Shown here piece after piece: positions 30,531 to 42,316 of a stretch of DNA of 64,000 nucleotides (position 1 is the first letter of the stretch; the number at the start of each line of letters is the position of its first letter). Location: assembly GCA_019802505.1 (NCBI GenBank), contig JAFMOC010000384.1, positions 25,001 through 89,000 on the forward strand. Reading direction: 5' to 3'. The DNA comes from Corydoras sp. C115 (lineage: Eukaryota > Chordata > Actinopteri > Siluriformes > Callichthyidae). A model generated the notes under the pieces. The model ran no database searches, was not told the origin of the DNA, and was given only the letters and a program-made list of their open reading frames with translations. The translations under genes and the position numbers were made by a program.

Positions 30531-31715
30531 AGGAAATGGATAAAGGAGTAAGACCTCATGGCTCTTACATTTTGGACTTTGGACACCAACCCGCCGTCGT
30601 CCTTTAGGGTGAGACATCATCTCTGCAAACAAATGAGTCTCTCTCTTCTTTGTTTTATTTTATTTTATTTCTTTTAAGTGAGGGCACTCAAGAAAGAGCC
30701 GATGAGGCCTTCAGTGCATCGGGGTGGAGATGTGCTCTTTACCAGGTGTGTGGAGGACAACGTTTCAGCGTGAAACAGATGCAGAATGTGTGTCATTGAT
30801 TTAATTTAGTGCCGACTCGAAACTTTTAATGAACTATAAAAGCAATACATGTTACTTTAATGCCGGCACTTCTTTATTCTCCAAGAGGCCGTTTTTTGTG
30901 CGGTGCCTCTGGAACGATTGCAGTTTTATAGGCCTCTCTGAACGGCCCAGCAGTTGGAGGATGGCAGATTTGGGATTTGAACTCTCCCAACAGCCCATAC
31001 CTTTTCATATCGCCGTGATCTCCAGCAACTGGAAGTGCATCACAACAAATAAGCAAGCGGAAGGCGCACAACGCCTGGAAAGTCCCGGCTCAGCGTTTAT
31101 TCTTGCTGCGCTTTGCAATTCAGTGGTGGTGCCGCGTGCATTCAGAACACCCGGGATTGATGAGCGGATGAAGCCTAAACAATACAAAACTGACTGATTT
31201 GAATGGAAATAACAACAGCGCGCACCGCAGACCGCACGATTGATGAAGATGGGAAAAGAACCCGCTCTGATTGAGCAACTTTTTTACCTTTTTACGCATT
31301 AACTTTTCTTCTTTATTATTAGACTTGGTTATCAGTATGCACTTGTAGCTATTAATTAGGGCTGTGTTTGTTATAGTAAATCAGTACATATGCATGTTTA
31401 GGAAATTTGCACTATACAGAGACTCTGGTACCATGATCTGTTGCGGTACTTGTTCCAGACCTGATGCTTGTGCTGCCTTTTAAGGACGGACTGTTAAAGA
31501 GGCAAATTGGGAAGAATTCAGGGAATGAAGCCTGTAACTGTTAACGTGCCTTTATTCAGTGATGTGCGGCCTGTATTGCACACTGTATTGAGTCTAAAAC
31601 AGTGTATCGTACTAACAGAAATAAATCCGTAGTTATGTCGGATTACTTCAGGTGCACAGGATGTGATTATAGAAATACAAAGGTAAATAGTTTTATTAAG
31701 GACATTTACACCTTT
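30531..31715. other. Unique intergenic block, possible conserved non-coding element
   Basis: About 30790-31200 is complex and repeat-free (ttttataggcctctctgaac, catatcgccgtgatctccag). A 122-codon open frame crosses it but lacks splice context or family signal. Regulatory sequence is a guess. Confidence 0.35.
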
Positions 31716-31870
31716 GTGGTTCTACAATTACATTCTGTAGTCCGTCTGTTTCTCTACGTAGTTTGTTAATCTTTTTTTATTCTGTCTTCCAGTAGTTAGA
31801 CCACGAAGCATGTAGTTTTTGGGGTGGTGGATGATTCTCTGCACTGCAGTGATACTGAAATGGTGGTGCT
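31716..31870 (+). mobile_element. Fold-back element left arm at the edge of the satellite
   Basis: tttgtggttctacaattaca, ctgtagtccgtctgtttctc, then ggggtggtggatgattctct. This is the left half of the family at 40630 and the apparent source of the non-SINE part of the adjacent satellite unit. Confidence 0.65.
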
Positions 31871-33400
31871 GTGTTAAGTCATGGGGCTGGGTTGCAGGGA
31901 GACACATTTCGGATGCTGGGCAGATATACCCAGGACCGGGCACCACCCTCACTCACACATTACATGGAGGCAATTTAGCCACTTGGGGTGGTGGATGATT
32001 CTCTGCACTGTAGTTGTACTGACATGGTGGTGCTGTGTTGGAGGGACACACGTTTTGGACGCTGGGCAGACACACCCAGTGACAGGGCACCACCCTCACT
32101 CACACATTACATGGAGGCAATTTAGAGCAGCCAATTCACCTTGTATTTTTTTGGGTGGTGGATGATTCTCTGCACTGCAGGGATACTGACATGGTGGTGC
32201 TGTGTTAAGTCATGAGGCTGTGTTGCAGGGACACACTTTTAGGAAGCTGGGCTGACACATCCATTGACAGGTCACTACACACTCACTCACACACATTGTA
32301 TGGAGGCAATTTAGAGTAGCCAATTCACCTTGTAATTTTTTGGGGTGGTGGATGATTCTCTGTACTGTAGTTATACTGACATGGTGGTGCTGTGTTGCAG
32401 GGAGACACGTTTTGGACGCTGGGCAGACACACCCAGTGACAGGGCACCACCCTCACTCACACATTACATGGAGGCAATTTAGAGTAGCCAATTCACCTTG
32501 TATTTTTTTGGGTGGTGGATGATTCTCTGCACTGCAGTGATACTGACATGGTGGTGCTGTGTTAAGTCATGGGGCTGTGTTGCAGGGACACACTTTTAGG
32601 ACGCTGGGCTGACACATCCATTGACAGGTCACTACACACTCACTCACACACATTGTATGGAGGCAATTTAGCCAATTCACCTTGTAATTTTTTGGGGTGG
32701 TGGATGATTCTCTGCACTGTAGTGATACTGACATGGTGGTGCTGTGTTGCAGGGACACACGTTTCGGACGCTGGGCTGATACACCCAGTGACGGCGCACT
32801 ACGCACTCACTCACACATTACATGGAGGCAATTTAGAGTAGCCAATTCACCTTGTATTTTTTTGGGTGGTGGATGATTCTCTGCACTGCAGTTATACTGA
32901 CATGGTGGTGCTGTGTTGCAGGGACACACGTTTCGGACGCTGGGCTGACACATCCATTGACAGGTCACTACACACTCACTCACACACATTGTATGGAGGC
33001 AATTTAGAGCAGCCAATTCACCTTGTATTTGTTTGGGTGGTGGATGATTCTCTGCACTGCACTGATACTGACATGGTGGTGCTGTGTTAAGTAATGGGGC
33101 TGTGTTGCAGGGACACACGTTTTGGAAGCTGGGCGGACACATCCATTGACAGGTCACTACACACTCACTCACACACATTGTATGGAGGCAATTTAGAGCA
33201 GCCAGTTCACCTTGAATTTTTTTTGGGTGGGGGATGATTCTCTGCACTGCAGTGATACTAACATGGTGGTGCTGTGTTGCGGGGACACACATTTCGGACA
33301 CTGGGTAGATACACCCAGGACAGGGTGCCACACACTCACTCGCACATTACATGGAGGCAATTTAGAGCAGCCAATTCACCTTGAATCCATGTTTTTGGAT
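31823..33400. repeat. Composite ~170/188-bp satellite (fold-back piece fused to V-SINE 3' half)
   Basis: Nine unit starts (ggtggtggatgattctctg) at about 31823, 31987, 32154, 32344, 32511, 32696, 32865, 33036 and 33224. Spacing is 164-171 or 185-190; the longer form carries an extra ~19 bases (aagtcatggggctgtgttg). Each unit has a fold-back word (actgacatggtggtgctgtg) then minus-strand V-SINE words (gacgctgggcagacacaccc, ggaggcaatttagagcagcc). The last unit runs into a complete SINE 5' half. Confidence 0.88.
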
Positions 33401-33535
33401 TGTGGTAGGAACCCACATTAAAAACCCACATACACACGGGGGGAACATAGAAACTTCACCTTGATCGGCATTCGAACCTGGATCCCCAGAGCTGATAGGT
33501 GGACATGCTCAGCTCTGCACCACCATGCTGCCAAG
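33285..33535 (-). mobile_element. V-SINE, minus strand, anchoring the satellite
   Basis: Continues the last satellite unit into core and head: ccttgaatccatgtttttgg, cattcgaacctggatcccc, caccatgctgcc. Probably the parental SINE of the array. Confidence 0.78.
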
Positions 33536-33539
33536 TCTG

Positions 33540-34690
33540 GCGTTTCTTTTAAAGAAGCCATGACTTAATGTTGTGTGTTTTAATGGACATGTTAAACCGG
33601 TGTTGTGTATATGTTTCCGTAACCCAAAAACGCCAACCGTAATGGTGCGCAAACTGTCATTAATTTTGACCTTGTCTGCACCTGCCCATCACTCATGTGC
33701 ATCCCTACTTATTATTCTTAGTATCGTTATTATTACATTAATAATTAATAGGACCATGTGTTAAACCGGTGCAGGAGATGTTTTTGTTAGAACAGTGTGC
33801 ATCTACTGTATCACGAGATACGAACACAAACTAGAGTAGAGTAACACAAGCCCTCCAGTACGTCCTGAATAAATGTTACCATGGCGACCATGTTGCTGCT
33901 TGTTAACACTGAAAATGTAAATAAGTACACTTCATGCACTGCGACTGCATCTTCTAAGACGTGCAGGAGATACAGTGTGTAAATAAATCCCATTTCTTAC
34001 ACACCGTGTTTATTATTATTAGTTTTTAGGATTCACAGTCGGTCGAGTTGAATGTCATCCATATGTGTTAGAAACGAATGACTCTGCATCAGTGTGCACA
34101 CAACACTGAAGTTTCCTCTTCGTTATGATGCAGTGAGTTTTTTTTATGTTACATGCCTTTGTGCAGCCCATTAAATGGTTTGTTAAGCTTCTGACTTCAT
34201 CTCACCGTGAACCTGTACCAAAACAAAACGGCAGCTTCGTTTTCGTTCCTTTCTGATGGTGTGAATGATGTGAATTGAATCCGGTTGCTGTTGTAAAGCC
34301 ACCTGCTCCAGTGGAGAACAGAATGTACAGTATTTATTTTGTTTGGGTTTCTTTTTTTATTTTACAATGTCAGCGGTGACTGCATGTGATTTTGCTTAAT
34401 ATTTTGACGCATGAAGGCACAAATTTACTAGTAATAAACTTTCCTACATCATTCTTTCAAAAAAATCCGAACTGCTTTTTTTTTTTTTCTGTGATTTAGT
34501 AGAATTCTTTTCGGTGACTGTTGTGAATGTCACATCTGCACACTAACCCTAAGATTCAGAAGAAACTTCATATATTTCAATCTTTCTTATTGTTTTAAGG
34601 TCAATATCAGCAAAATCAAGATATACATATCAACTATATACACATACAAAGCATAAAACACTGCCATACACCCAGAAAGAGAAAGGAAAT
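33540..34690. other. Unique intergenic sequence
   Basis: Single-copy AT-rich DNA with short poly-T runs. agtaataaactt at about 34430 is poly(A)-signal-like but has no assigned gene. Nothing else recognised. Confidence 0.4.
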
Positions 34691-34695
34691 TATAT

Positions 34696-35041
34696 AGGGC
34701 GACACGGTGGCTTAGTGGTTAGCATGTTCTCCTCTCAGCGCTAGGGATTCCCGATTCGAATCCCAATCTGGGTGGAGGTTCCATGTTCTCCTCATGTCTG
34801 CATGGGTTTATTCCGGTTTCTCCGGTTTCCTCCCACAGACCAAAAACATGGATCAAGTTCAATTGGATTCTCCAAATTGCCCCATATAGAGTGTGTTTGT
34901 GTGTGAGTGAGTGATAGATTGGCATCCTGTCCTGGGTGTATCTTCCCAGCACCCGAAACGTTCTCCCATGGATGGGCATGGGGACCCCCCCCCCCCCCCC
35001 CTAGTAGTCCATAAAGCAGAAGATAATGGGTGGATGGATGG
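34696..35041 (+). mobile_element. V-SINE, plus strand, full length
   Basis: Head gggcgacacggtggcttagt, B-box gattcgaatcc, and an expanded poly-C (34985-35000). Tail gataatgggtggatggatgg. Confidence 0.88.
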
Positions 35042-35094
35042 AGAGTGACCAGGTGACCAGCACCTACGTAGAGAAATGATCTGTAGAGCCCCTT

Positions 35095-35221
35095 AGACTA
35101 TCTTCTGGTTTATGATCTACTAAGGTTACCTACTAGGGGTTCCCCCATGCCCATCAAGGGGAGAACGTTTCGGGAGCTGGGCAGATACATCCAGGACAGG
35201 ACGCCAATCTATCACTAGGCC
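35095..35221 (-). mobile_element. V-SINE 3' fragment, minus strand
   Basis: atcttctggtttatgatcta to gccaatctatcactagg only. Confidence 0.75.
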
Positions 35222-36225
35222 CCCTCAGACTAAAGAAACTTAATTTAAAAGCATAGACTTAAGTATTTTGTAGTGTCTGATGAAGCAGCTGCTCAACGAC
35301 GCCTGGAATTGAACGTGACCGTAGACATGAGTCCACCGTGCTCTCTTCATTCGCTCTTTCAGCTGGCGTAACCCCTGCGGCCTGGTTAAGGATCCGGCAG
35401 AACCAAAAGACACTGTGTCCAGTTTCTTCCTTTACGACTTCACGCTTAGTATCTTGAGGCTTGTATTATAAATTAGCCATAAAAAACCCTTAAACCTTTT
35501 AATCTCCTGCTTAATGTAGCGCACAGTAATGACTTGTTAATGCCTGTAAAGAGAGATGCTGTACGGGATAATGTATTTTTACACTTCACACTTTAAATAC
35601 CTTGGAAGCTTTCCTGCCTTTTGTGAAAGGGCTCTGTGGAGATGACATTGAGGCGGTGAGTGGAATTTGTAAAACAGCTTTAAATAAAAATTTTTGTACT
35701 AAATTAATTTGTACTTTCAATATTAACACATCCGCTGAGATTTGTGTAGCTGTGTGTTGACTGTTCTCTTAACTTTTTGATTTCTGCTGATGTACAATCT
35801 TTGAAAGCATGTATTTCGACCGCGACTCATTACACCTACAGAAAATGAGATTCTGCTCTGTATTTGATTTGCACCTGGAACAGTTTCCACGCTCATAACT
35901 TTTATTTTTACAGTTTTTCTTGAGATTTGATTGTTCAAGAGAGAGAAAGTCGCTGTAGTCATTTCAAAGGTGTTGGATGCAGTTGAGGTCACAGTTCTGT
36001 ATGGGCCAGTCAAGTTCTACTAAACCAAACTCACCCAAACCTGCCTTTATGGGCTTTGTTTTGTAATACTTGGATGGAAACGGGCCTTCCCCATAGTGTT
36101 CCTGTAGAGTTGGAGGCATACAGTTCAAAATGCACGAAGGTCCTGGTCCTCCAGTTGGGTTGAAAGTTGTTGTGGTGGTGGCGGCAAAGCCTGGTCCAGT
36201 TGGATTAAACAAAGGTCCTTTTTGG
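35222..36225. other. Unique intergenic sequence
   Basis: Single-copy AT-rich sequence; no gene recognised on either strand. Confidence 0.4.
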
Positions 36226-36227
36226 GT

Positions 36228-36325
36228 GGAGTCTGCATGTCCTCCCTGTGCCAGAGTATCTTCCCACATTTCAAAGACATGCTCATATGTACATTGGAGA
36301 CACAAATTGCCCCTCTGATTGTATG
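36228..36325 (+). mobile_element. V-SINE core, degenerate, plus strand
   Basis: gtggagtctgcatgtcctcc, then ttcaaagacatgctcatatg and acaaattgcccctctgattg, retains the ancestral V-SINE core spelling. Confidence 0.55.
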
Positions 36326-36377
36326 GTTTGCAAAGATTTGGTTGAGGACAGACTTGGTGACCAACTTCATAAAAAAC

Positions 36378-36709
36378 ATCCATCCATTATGTTCTGCTTC
36401 ATCCTCTACAAGGGTTCCCCATGCCCATCCAGGGGAGAACGTTTTGGGCGCTGGGCAGACACACCCAGGACAGGGTGCCAATCTATCACTGGACACACTC
36501 ACTCACACACTAACTAACACACACTTTATATGGGGCAATTTGGAGAATTCAATTGACCTTGATCTATGTTTTTGGACTGTGGGAGGAAACCGGAGAACCC
36601 GGTGGAAACCCACGCGGACACGGGGAGAACATGGAAACTCCACCCAGATTGGTATTCGAACCTGGAATCCCTAGCATACAGAGGAGAACATGCCAACCAC
36701 CGTGCCGCC
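36378..36709 (-). mobile_element. V-SINE, minus strand, with TSD
   Basis: (CCAT) tail to accgtgccgcc. TSD cttcataaaa(a)ac at 36365-36377 and 36710-36720. Confidence 0.88.
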
Positions 36710-36720
36710 TTCATAAAAAC

Positions 36721-37495
36721 CTTAATTATGAAACTATTAATCAAAATCGATGTAATGAGTACTGTAGCGTATCAGAGTCGCACACGTCTGAATGGATATC
36801 ACACACATTCAGTGATTGGTTCAGAAGAGGTTTTAGGAGGTGGCGGTGTCCGAGAGCATACACTCGTTCACAATTACGGTTCCGAGGTTCTCATCTGTTT
36901 CTTGAGATCGTTCCTCATTTCGTTTTCAATCAACAAAGAATAAGAGCTATTTTTTAAACAATGCTTCATATTCAACCAGGCTTATTGGTTGACCCCGTAG
37001 GGGCAACGTACGAGATTAGTGTGTATTATTCCATACCCAGTCTGTTAATCAAGCCTCAGACTGCTGGCTGAGTCGTTTAGTTAATGGATAGTCGGTGAGT
37101 GTTAATGAAAATCAAAAAACACCGGCACGCGCATTCCGAAAAATACGTTTCCTCGATTGATAATAAAGGAATAATTAACCTCTGAAGATCTCCTGGTGCT
37201 TTTATTATGTTTCGCATGCAAGTGAATAAATCTAAGGTCTTTCTATTAAAAAGGGAAATTAAGTAAGAGCCGTGATTTTATTTTTCTTTAATAGAATGAC
37301 CGAGAAGCTCAAATTTGCACGAAAACGCAATTAAAATCGAAGGCGAGTTTCAGAGTTTTAAAAAAGCTTTCAATTAAGGTGGAAATTTTATTTGCTCCTA
37401 AACTTTAGAAAATACTGAGATTCTAAAAATCGTTTCATTTAAAAGTTCTTTCTTGGTTTCTTCGGCGTTCTAAAGTGTTTTCAGGCACAGTAAAT
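36721..37495. other. Unique intergenic block, possible conserved non-coding element
   Basis: 36960-37430 is AT-rich but complex (ctgttaatcaagcctcagac, ctcctggtgcttttattatg). No gene seen. Confidence 0.35.
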
Positions 37496-37499
37496 GTTC

Positions 37500-38180
37500 T
37501 TACGTTCACCTCCATGTGGAGGAACTTTGTAGTTCTACATTTTTCTTTTTCTCCATGTACTTTGTAAGTCCTCTCCTCTGTTCTCTGATGGTCAGGCCCC
37601 CACTTAACGCAGATATTAACAGGGTGGTGGGTGAATCCCAGAATCCCAGAATCCCAGAGCTGCAGTGCTGAGAAAGATCCACCACCCAAGTAAGACCTGC
37701 TTTGTGGGGGTCATGATCATCAACAGTGGACTCACAAAGTATTTAGGGAAACAAATGGACCATCCATCCATTATCTTCCGCTTAATCCTCTACTAGGGTC
37801 ACGTGGGAGGGGTTCCCCATGCCCATCCAGGGGAGAACGTTTCGGGCGCTGGGCAGATACAACCAGGACAGGACGCCAATCCATCACTGGGCACACACTC
37901 ACTCACACAGACACACTCTATATGGAGCAATTTGGAGAACTCAATTGACCTTGATCCATGTTTTTGGACTGTGGGAGGAAACCGGAGAACCCGGAGGAAA
38001 CCCACACAGACACATCGTAACTCCATCCAGATTTGGATTCAAACCTGAATCCCTAGTGCTGAGAGGAGAACATGCTAACCACTAAGCCATCGTGCCCCAA
38101 CGGATGGACTACAGAATTAAAATGTAGAACTACAAAGTCCATCGATACAGTGAGTGGAAATGACACAGTGTTTTGACAGG
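37500..38180 (-). mobile_element. Fold-back family element split by a V-SINE
   Basis: Left piece 37500-37760 (gttctctgatggtcaggccc, gatccaccacccaagtaaga) and right piece 38099-38150 (ggatggactacagaattaaa, gtagaactacaaagtcc) together match the fold-back element at 40630-40995. Confidence 0.6.
37761..38098 (-). mobile_element. V-SINE, minus strand, inserted in the fold-back element
   Basis: (CCAT) tail to catcgtgcccc. Flanks aacaaatggac (37750-37760) and aacggatggac (38099-38109) agree at 9 of 11 bases, as expected of an old TSD. Confidence 0.85.
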
Positions 38181-38825
38181 AGACCAGCGTGGACCTGCAT
38201 TAGGGTCTCACAGAACCGCGTTCCTATTGGTCGACATTGTTCCTTTGCTGGATTCTCACCCAAACCACCAGAATTCTGAATGATCTGCTGATTGAGTGAC
38301 AGTGTACAGTGAGTGAACGCATCTCTACCCCACATCAACATGTCTGATCTGTTATTTTGGATGCCTGTTGTTGGGATTTCCGGCTCAGTGATGTGTTACC
38401 GGATGCGGGGAGCAGCTGGAGCGAGGGGCTGGATGAGGAGCTGCTGCTGGCTTTATCTGCACTGCTGAGAGTATGAACCGGGGGCTCTGTGAGATTGGCA
38501 TCATGTTCAGCATTTCCTCATACAGTTGCACCAGCTGCGAGAGACGCGCGAGTTAGTTATGGGTTAAAAGTGGGGCTTTAGGGTTTGAAACGCGGCCCGA
38601 ATGCTGGAACTCAGACGCGGCTCAGGATGCCAGATGTAGCCCTCATTCTGCCAGAGGTTCTTTTATTTCAGCAAAACTGCCGAAATGTAAACAACTGCAA
38701 ACATTCAGACATTCAGAGTGTCGGGTTCGATGAGGTTACAGCTCGCGGGTGAGAACAGACCAAACATCGTGTCTTTTATCATTTTGGGAAGCAGAAGCGC
38801 TTTGTGTAAACGGACGATGGAACGA
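38181..38825. other. Unique intergenic block
   Basis: Single-copy; 38390-38700 is moderately CpG-containing. No gene or repeat recognised. Confidence 0.4.
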
Positions 38826-38830
38826 TTTCA

Positions 38831-39165
38831 TCCATCCATTATCTCCTGCCTAATCCTATTGTAGGGTTCCTGGGGTGGGGGGCCCATTCCCAGGCCCATT
38901 CCCAGTCCCAGGCCCAGGCCCATTCCCATTCGAGGAGAGCATTTCAGGCACTGGATAGAGACACCCAGCATACACTCACTCACATACATACAATATAGGG
39001 GCAATTTAGAGCGGCCAATTTCCTTCGAATCAATGTTGTGGAACTGTGGGAGAAAACCAGAGAACCGGAAGGGATCCCACATGGTAACACCACACAGAGC
39101 AGGATTCGAACCTGCATCCCAAGCGCTGAGAGGCGGCCGTGCTGACCACTAAGCTGTTGATTGGA
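38831..39165 (-). mobile_element. V-SINE, old degenerate copy with CCCATT minisatellite
   Basis: catccatccattatctcctg to aggcggccgtgctgaccact. The 3' block is replaced by a short (cccattcccaggcc)n array at 38881-38935. Confidence 0.72.
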
Positions 39166-39287
39166 TGATTGACCTGTCGATATTCATGTTGTAATCCTGA
39201 GAAACCGTAACCCTTACATCTCCTAGACGACTCTCAGTGAACCTGTCTGAAGCTGATGGTTCTGAAGTCCTGCATATTCCTGAAAAC

Positions 39288-39636
39288 ATTCATTCATTCA
39301 TTATCTTCGGCTTTATCCTCTATTAGGATCGTGGTGGGGTTCCCCATGCCCATCCAGGGGAGAACGTTTCGGGCGCTGGGCAGATACACCCAGGACAGGG
39401 CGCCAACCTATCCCTGGGCACACACTCACACACACACACACACTCTACATGGGGCAATTTGGAGAACTCAATTGACTTGATCCATGTTTTTGGATTGTGG
39501 GAGGAAACCGGAGAACCCGGAGGAAACCCACACGGACACGGGGAGAACATGGAAACTCCACCCAGATGGGGATTCGAACCGGGAATCCCTAGCGCTGAGA
39601 GGCGAACGTGCCAAACCACTAAGCCACCGTGCCGCC
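39288..39636 (-). mobile_element. V-SINE, minus strand, full length with perfect TSD
   Basis: TSD tcctgaaaac at 39278-39287 and 39637-39646. Head accgtgccgcc intact. One of the youngest-looking copies. Confidence 0.92.
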
Positions 39637-39646
39637 TCCTGAAAAC

Positions 39647-39919
39647 AAAAGCCATAGAAAGGTCACGGCAGCTGCCGCATCGCCAGCGCAGACGGTACGG
39701 GGGTCGTTAAATTGCCATTATGGTTACTTTGCCACCTCTCACTCTGTCATCCATCACGTCGACCGCGAGTCTAAGTGTCATTCATAGATCACCCCGTGTT
39801 GGAGCGTCTCACGTGGCGAGCTTCACACTGCGGTGCAACGGCAGGGCCTCGCTGCAGTGCTACTCCAGCGTTGGATATTTGCACGCTGGCGTTCTTTGTT
39901 GGTGATTCACACCGCGTGC

Positions 39920-39953
<34 letters not shown>

Positions 39954-40275
39954 TTTACTCCCCGTTTGATACATTTTTTGTATATTCCGAGGCCGTCCGC
40001 TGAGGCGTAACTGCTGATTTTGCACGTCTGTAACTCATCCTTTGGTAAGCATTTAGCCCCTTATTGGTAAATTGTGTGCTGCCTTTGCTGTCAGCAATGT
40101 CAGTTTGAGTTATTCATCTGTAAGGGATAAAGTTTTCTTGGTGAGCAGCTAATCAGCAGCCTCTTATTGCTATGCATCAAAGGCGCCGCACATCGCTCTC
40201 TTAATTAGGTCAGAGTTGATGGGCTATAATTTCAAATGTTTTCATCTCAAGGCCTTCTGGCTTTTAAATAACAGT
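39647..40275. other. Unique intergenic block, candidate conserved non-coding element
   Basis: Poly-T at 39920-39952. After it, 40010-40270 is complex sequence with homeodomain-like words (ctcttaattaggtcagag, agcagctaatcagcag, tgctatgcatcaaagg). No coding pattern. Confidence 0.4.
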
Positions 40276-40278
40276 GAG

Positions 40279-40351
<73 letters not shown>

Positions 40352-40353
40352 TG

Positions 40354-40383
<30 letters not shown>
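40279..40383. repeat. (TA)n microsatellite
   Basis: About 50 TA units with a small interruption near 40350-40366, directly against a V-SINE tail. Confidence 0.95.
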
Positions 40384-40384
<1 letters not shown>

Positions 40385-40510
40385 TCATTCATTCATTCAT
40401 TATCTCCCGCTTTATCCTCTATTAGGGTCGCGGTGGGGTTCCCCATGCCCATTCAGGGGAGAACATCTCGGGCGCTGGGCAGATAGACCCAGGACAGGGC
40501 GCCAATCCAT

Positions 40511-40513
<3 letters not shown>
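40384..40513 (-). mobile_element. V-SINE, 5'-truncated, inside a (TA)n array
   Basis: Only the 3' ~130 bases (attcattcattcattatctc to gccaatccatcgc), then (TA)n resumes. The TA array on both sides acts as target and TSD. Confidence 0.88.

Positions 40514-40571
<58 letters not shown>
40514..40571. repeat. (TA)n microsatellite, right part
   Basis: About 29 TA units, continuing the array interrupted by the SINE. Confidence 0.95.
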
Positions 40572-40573
<2 letters not shown>

Positions 40574-40624
40574 TAACAAACATTTAGCCACACCCCCTAT
40601 TTGTTTTCTTCACCTGTCATATAG

Positions 40625-41000
40625 ATGGCCGTTGTAGTTCTACAATTCCAGACTGTAGTCCATCTGTGTTCTGTTGTTTGTTAGTCCCCTGTTGGTTCTC
40701 TGTTCTCTGTTGGTCAGGAGCATCACAGAACAGGTATCATTTGGGTGGTGGATTGTTGATTGTCAGTTCTGCAGTGACACTGATGTGGTGAGGGGGGGTT
40801 TTAGTGCAGCAGTGTTGCTGGAGTTTCATTTCTCCACCTCAGTCACACTGCTGGGATAGGACTAATGCACCCACCCAATAATCCCTGCTCTGTGATGGTA
40901 CTATTGGGGTCCTGACCAACACAGTATGTACTGTAGAACACAAACAGATGGACTACAGTATGGAATTGGAGAACTATAAAGTCCATCTTCTCAGGAAATG
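40625..41000. mobile_element. Fold-back (long inverted repeat) element
   Basis: Left half words (ttgtagttctacaattccag, actgtagtccatctgtgttc, gtatcatttgggtggtgga) recur inverted on the right (cacccacccaataatccctg, caaacagatggactacagta, ggagaactataaagtcc). This is an imperfect ~370-bp hairpin. No coding capacity, so probably non-autonomous. Relatives are at 23380, 24345, 30410, 31716 and 37500. Confidence 0.7.
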
Positions 41001-41545
41001 GAACAAAGAACTTTTGACTGGTTACTGTATGTATACATACAACATAAATACTATATAAATAAAAACACTGTATATACAACGGCACAATGTACATTGAGAG
41101 CTTGCTGTGAATAAAGCCGTGATATTTATATGTATATCGATGTCGATCTCAATCAGCCCCCCGATGCAGATGGTAATTCAGAGTGAAATCCACATGGCTG
41201 GACATTATTTTCAGACAAAAAGTTTAACAAAACATCTGTATGTGCTTTTAACTGAGACGGTGTTTTCCTTTACTAATGATATACTTGGAGTTTTATGAGC
41301 TGTGGAGAATTAGATATATATTAATAAAGAAGTGCAATAACAGGCCGCTGTGAATGAAACGCCGCTTAATTCAGAGGTTTTAACCGTTTTATTGGGCACT
41401 TCTCAATCTGTCCCAGTTAAAGTGATTGTTAAATGCTGTTAAAAAAAGCGGTGGAATTCGGAAATGTTTAAATTTACAGATTTGAACAACGGTCACATCC
41501 ATGCATGATTCCAAAGCCAGATGACAGCGGGGGATTGGTCCCCTG
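41001..41545. other. Unique AT-rich intergenic sequence
   Basis: Nothing recognised. Confidence 0.4.
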
Positions 41546-41546
41546 T

Positions 41547-41745
41547 TGGGGCGGTACAGTGGTGTAGTGGTCAACGCGTCCACCTCTGAGCAGTGGGCTC
41601 CAGGTTTGAATTCCGATCTGGGTGGAGTTTGTCTGTTCTCCTCATGTCCATGTGGGTTTTCTCCAAGTTCTCCAGTTTCCTTCCACAGTCCAAAGATATG
41701 GATTCAAGGTGAATTGACTGCTCTAAACTGTCCCTATATAGCTGA
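41547..41745 (+). mobile_element. V-SINE, older subfamily, plus strand, 3'-truncated
   Basis: ggggcggtacagtggtgtag head, aggtttgaattccg B-box, and core spelling ccacagtccaaagatatgg with gattcaaggtgaattgactg, unlike the abundant younger copies. Confidence 0.75.
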
Positions 41746-42070
41746 AGGTGATGTTCTCTCGTTGCTGTTTTAACAGCCTTTTTTGTAAACATTTGGCATG
41801 ACTGTGAGGACTTCTCCAAGGTTTAATTTAGGATCACAATTATTTAACAAACAACAATGTCAGGTCATTTAATAGTAGTTGTAATAGTAGTCTGTGGTGC
41901 AAATAAATAAATAAATAAATAAATGTTATATTTTAGCCAAAATGTTCGAAAACCATGAGTTTGATGCTTTTAGATTTGGTAATACAGTTTTATTGTCCAC
42001 TTCACTGACTTCTAAAAGCTATGGATTAAAAAAAAAATTGTAGTTATTAAATAAATATATTTATATATAT

Positions 42071-42249
42071 GGGCGGCACGGTGGCTTAGTGGTTAGCACA
42101 TTCGCCTCTCAGCGCTAGGGATTCCCGGTGGAATCGCGGTGGAGTTTCCATGTTCTCCCCGTGTCTGCGTGGGTTTCCTCCGGGTTCTCCGGTTTCCTCC
42201 CACAGTCCAAAAACATGGATCAAGTCAATTCTCCAAAATTGCCCCATAT

Positions 42250-42316
<67 letters not shown>

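Noticed and set aside
30829..31197. 122-codon open frame downstream of the gene
   Set aside because: No family resemblance, no splice signals and AT/GC texture of non-coding unique DNA.
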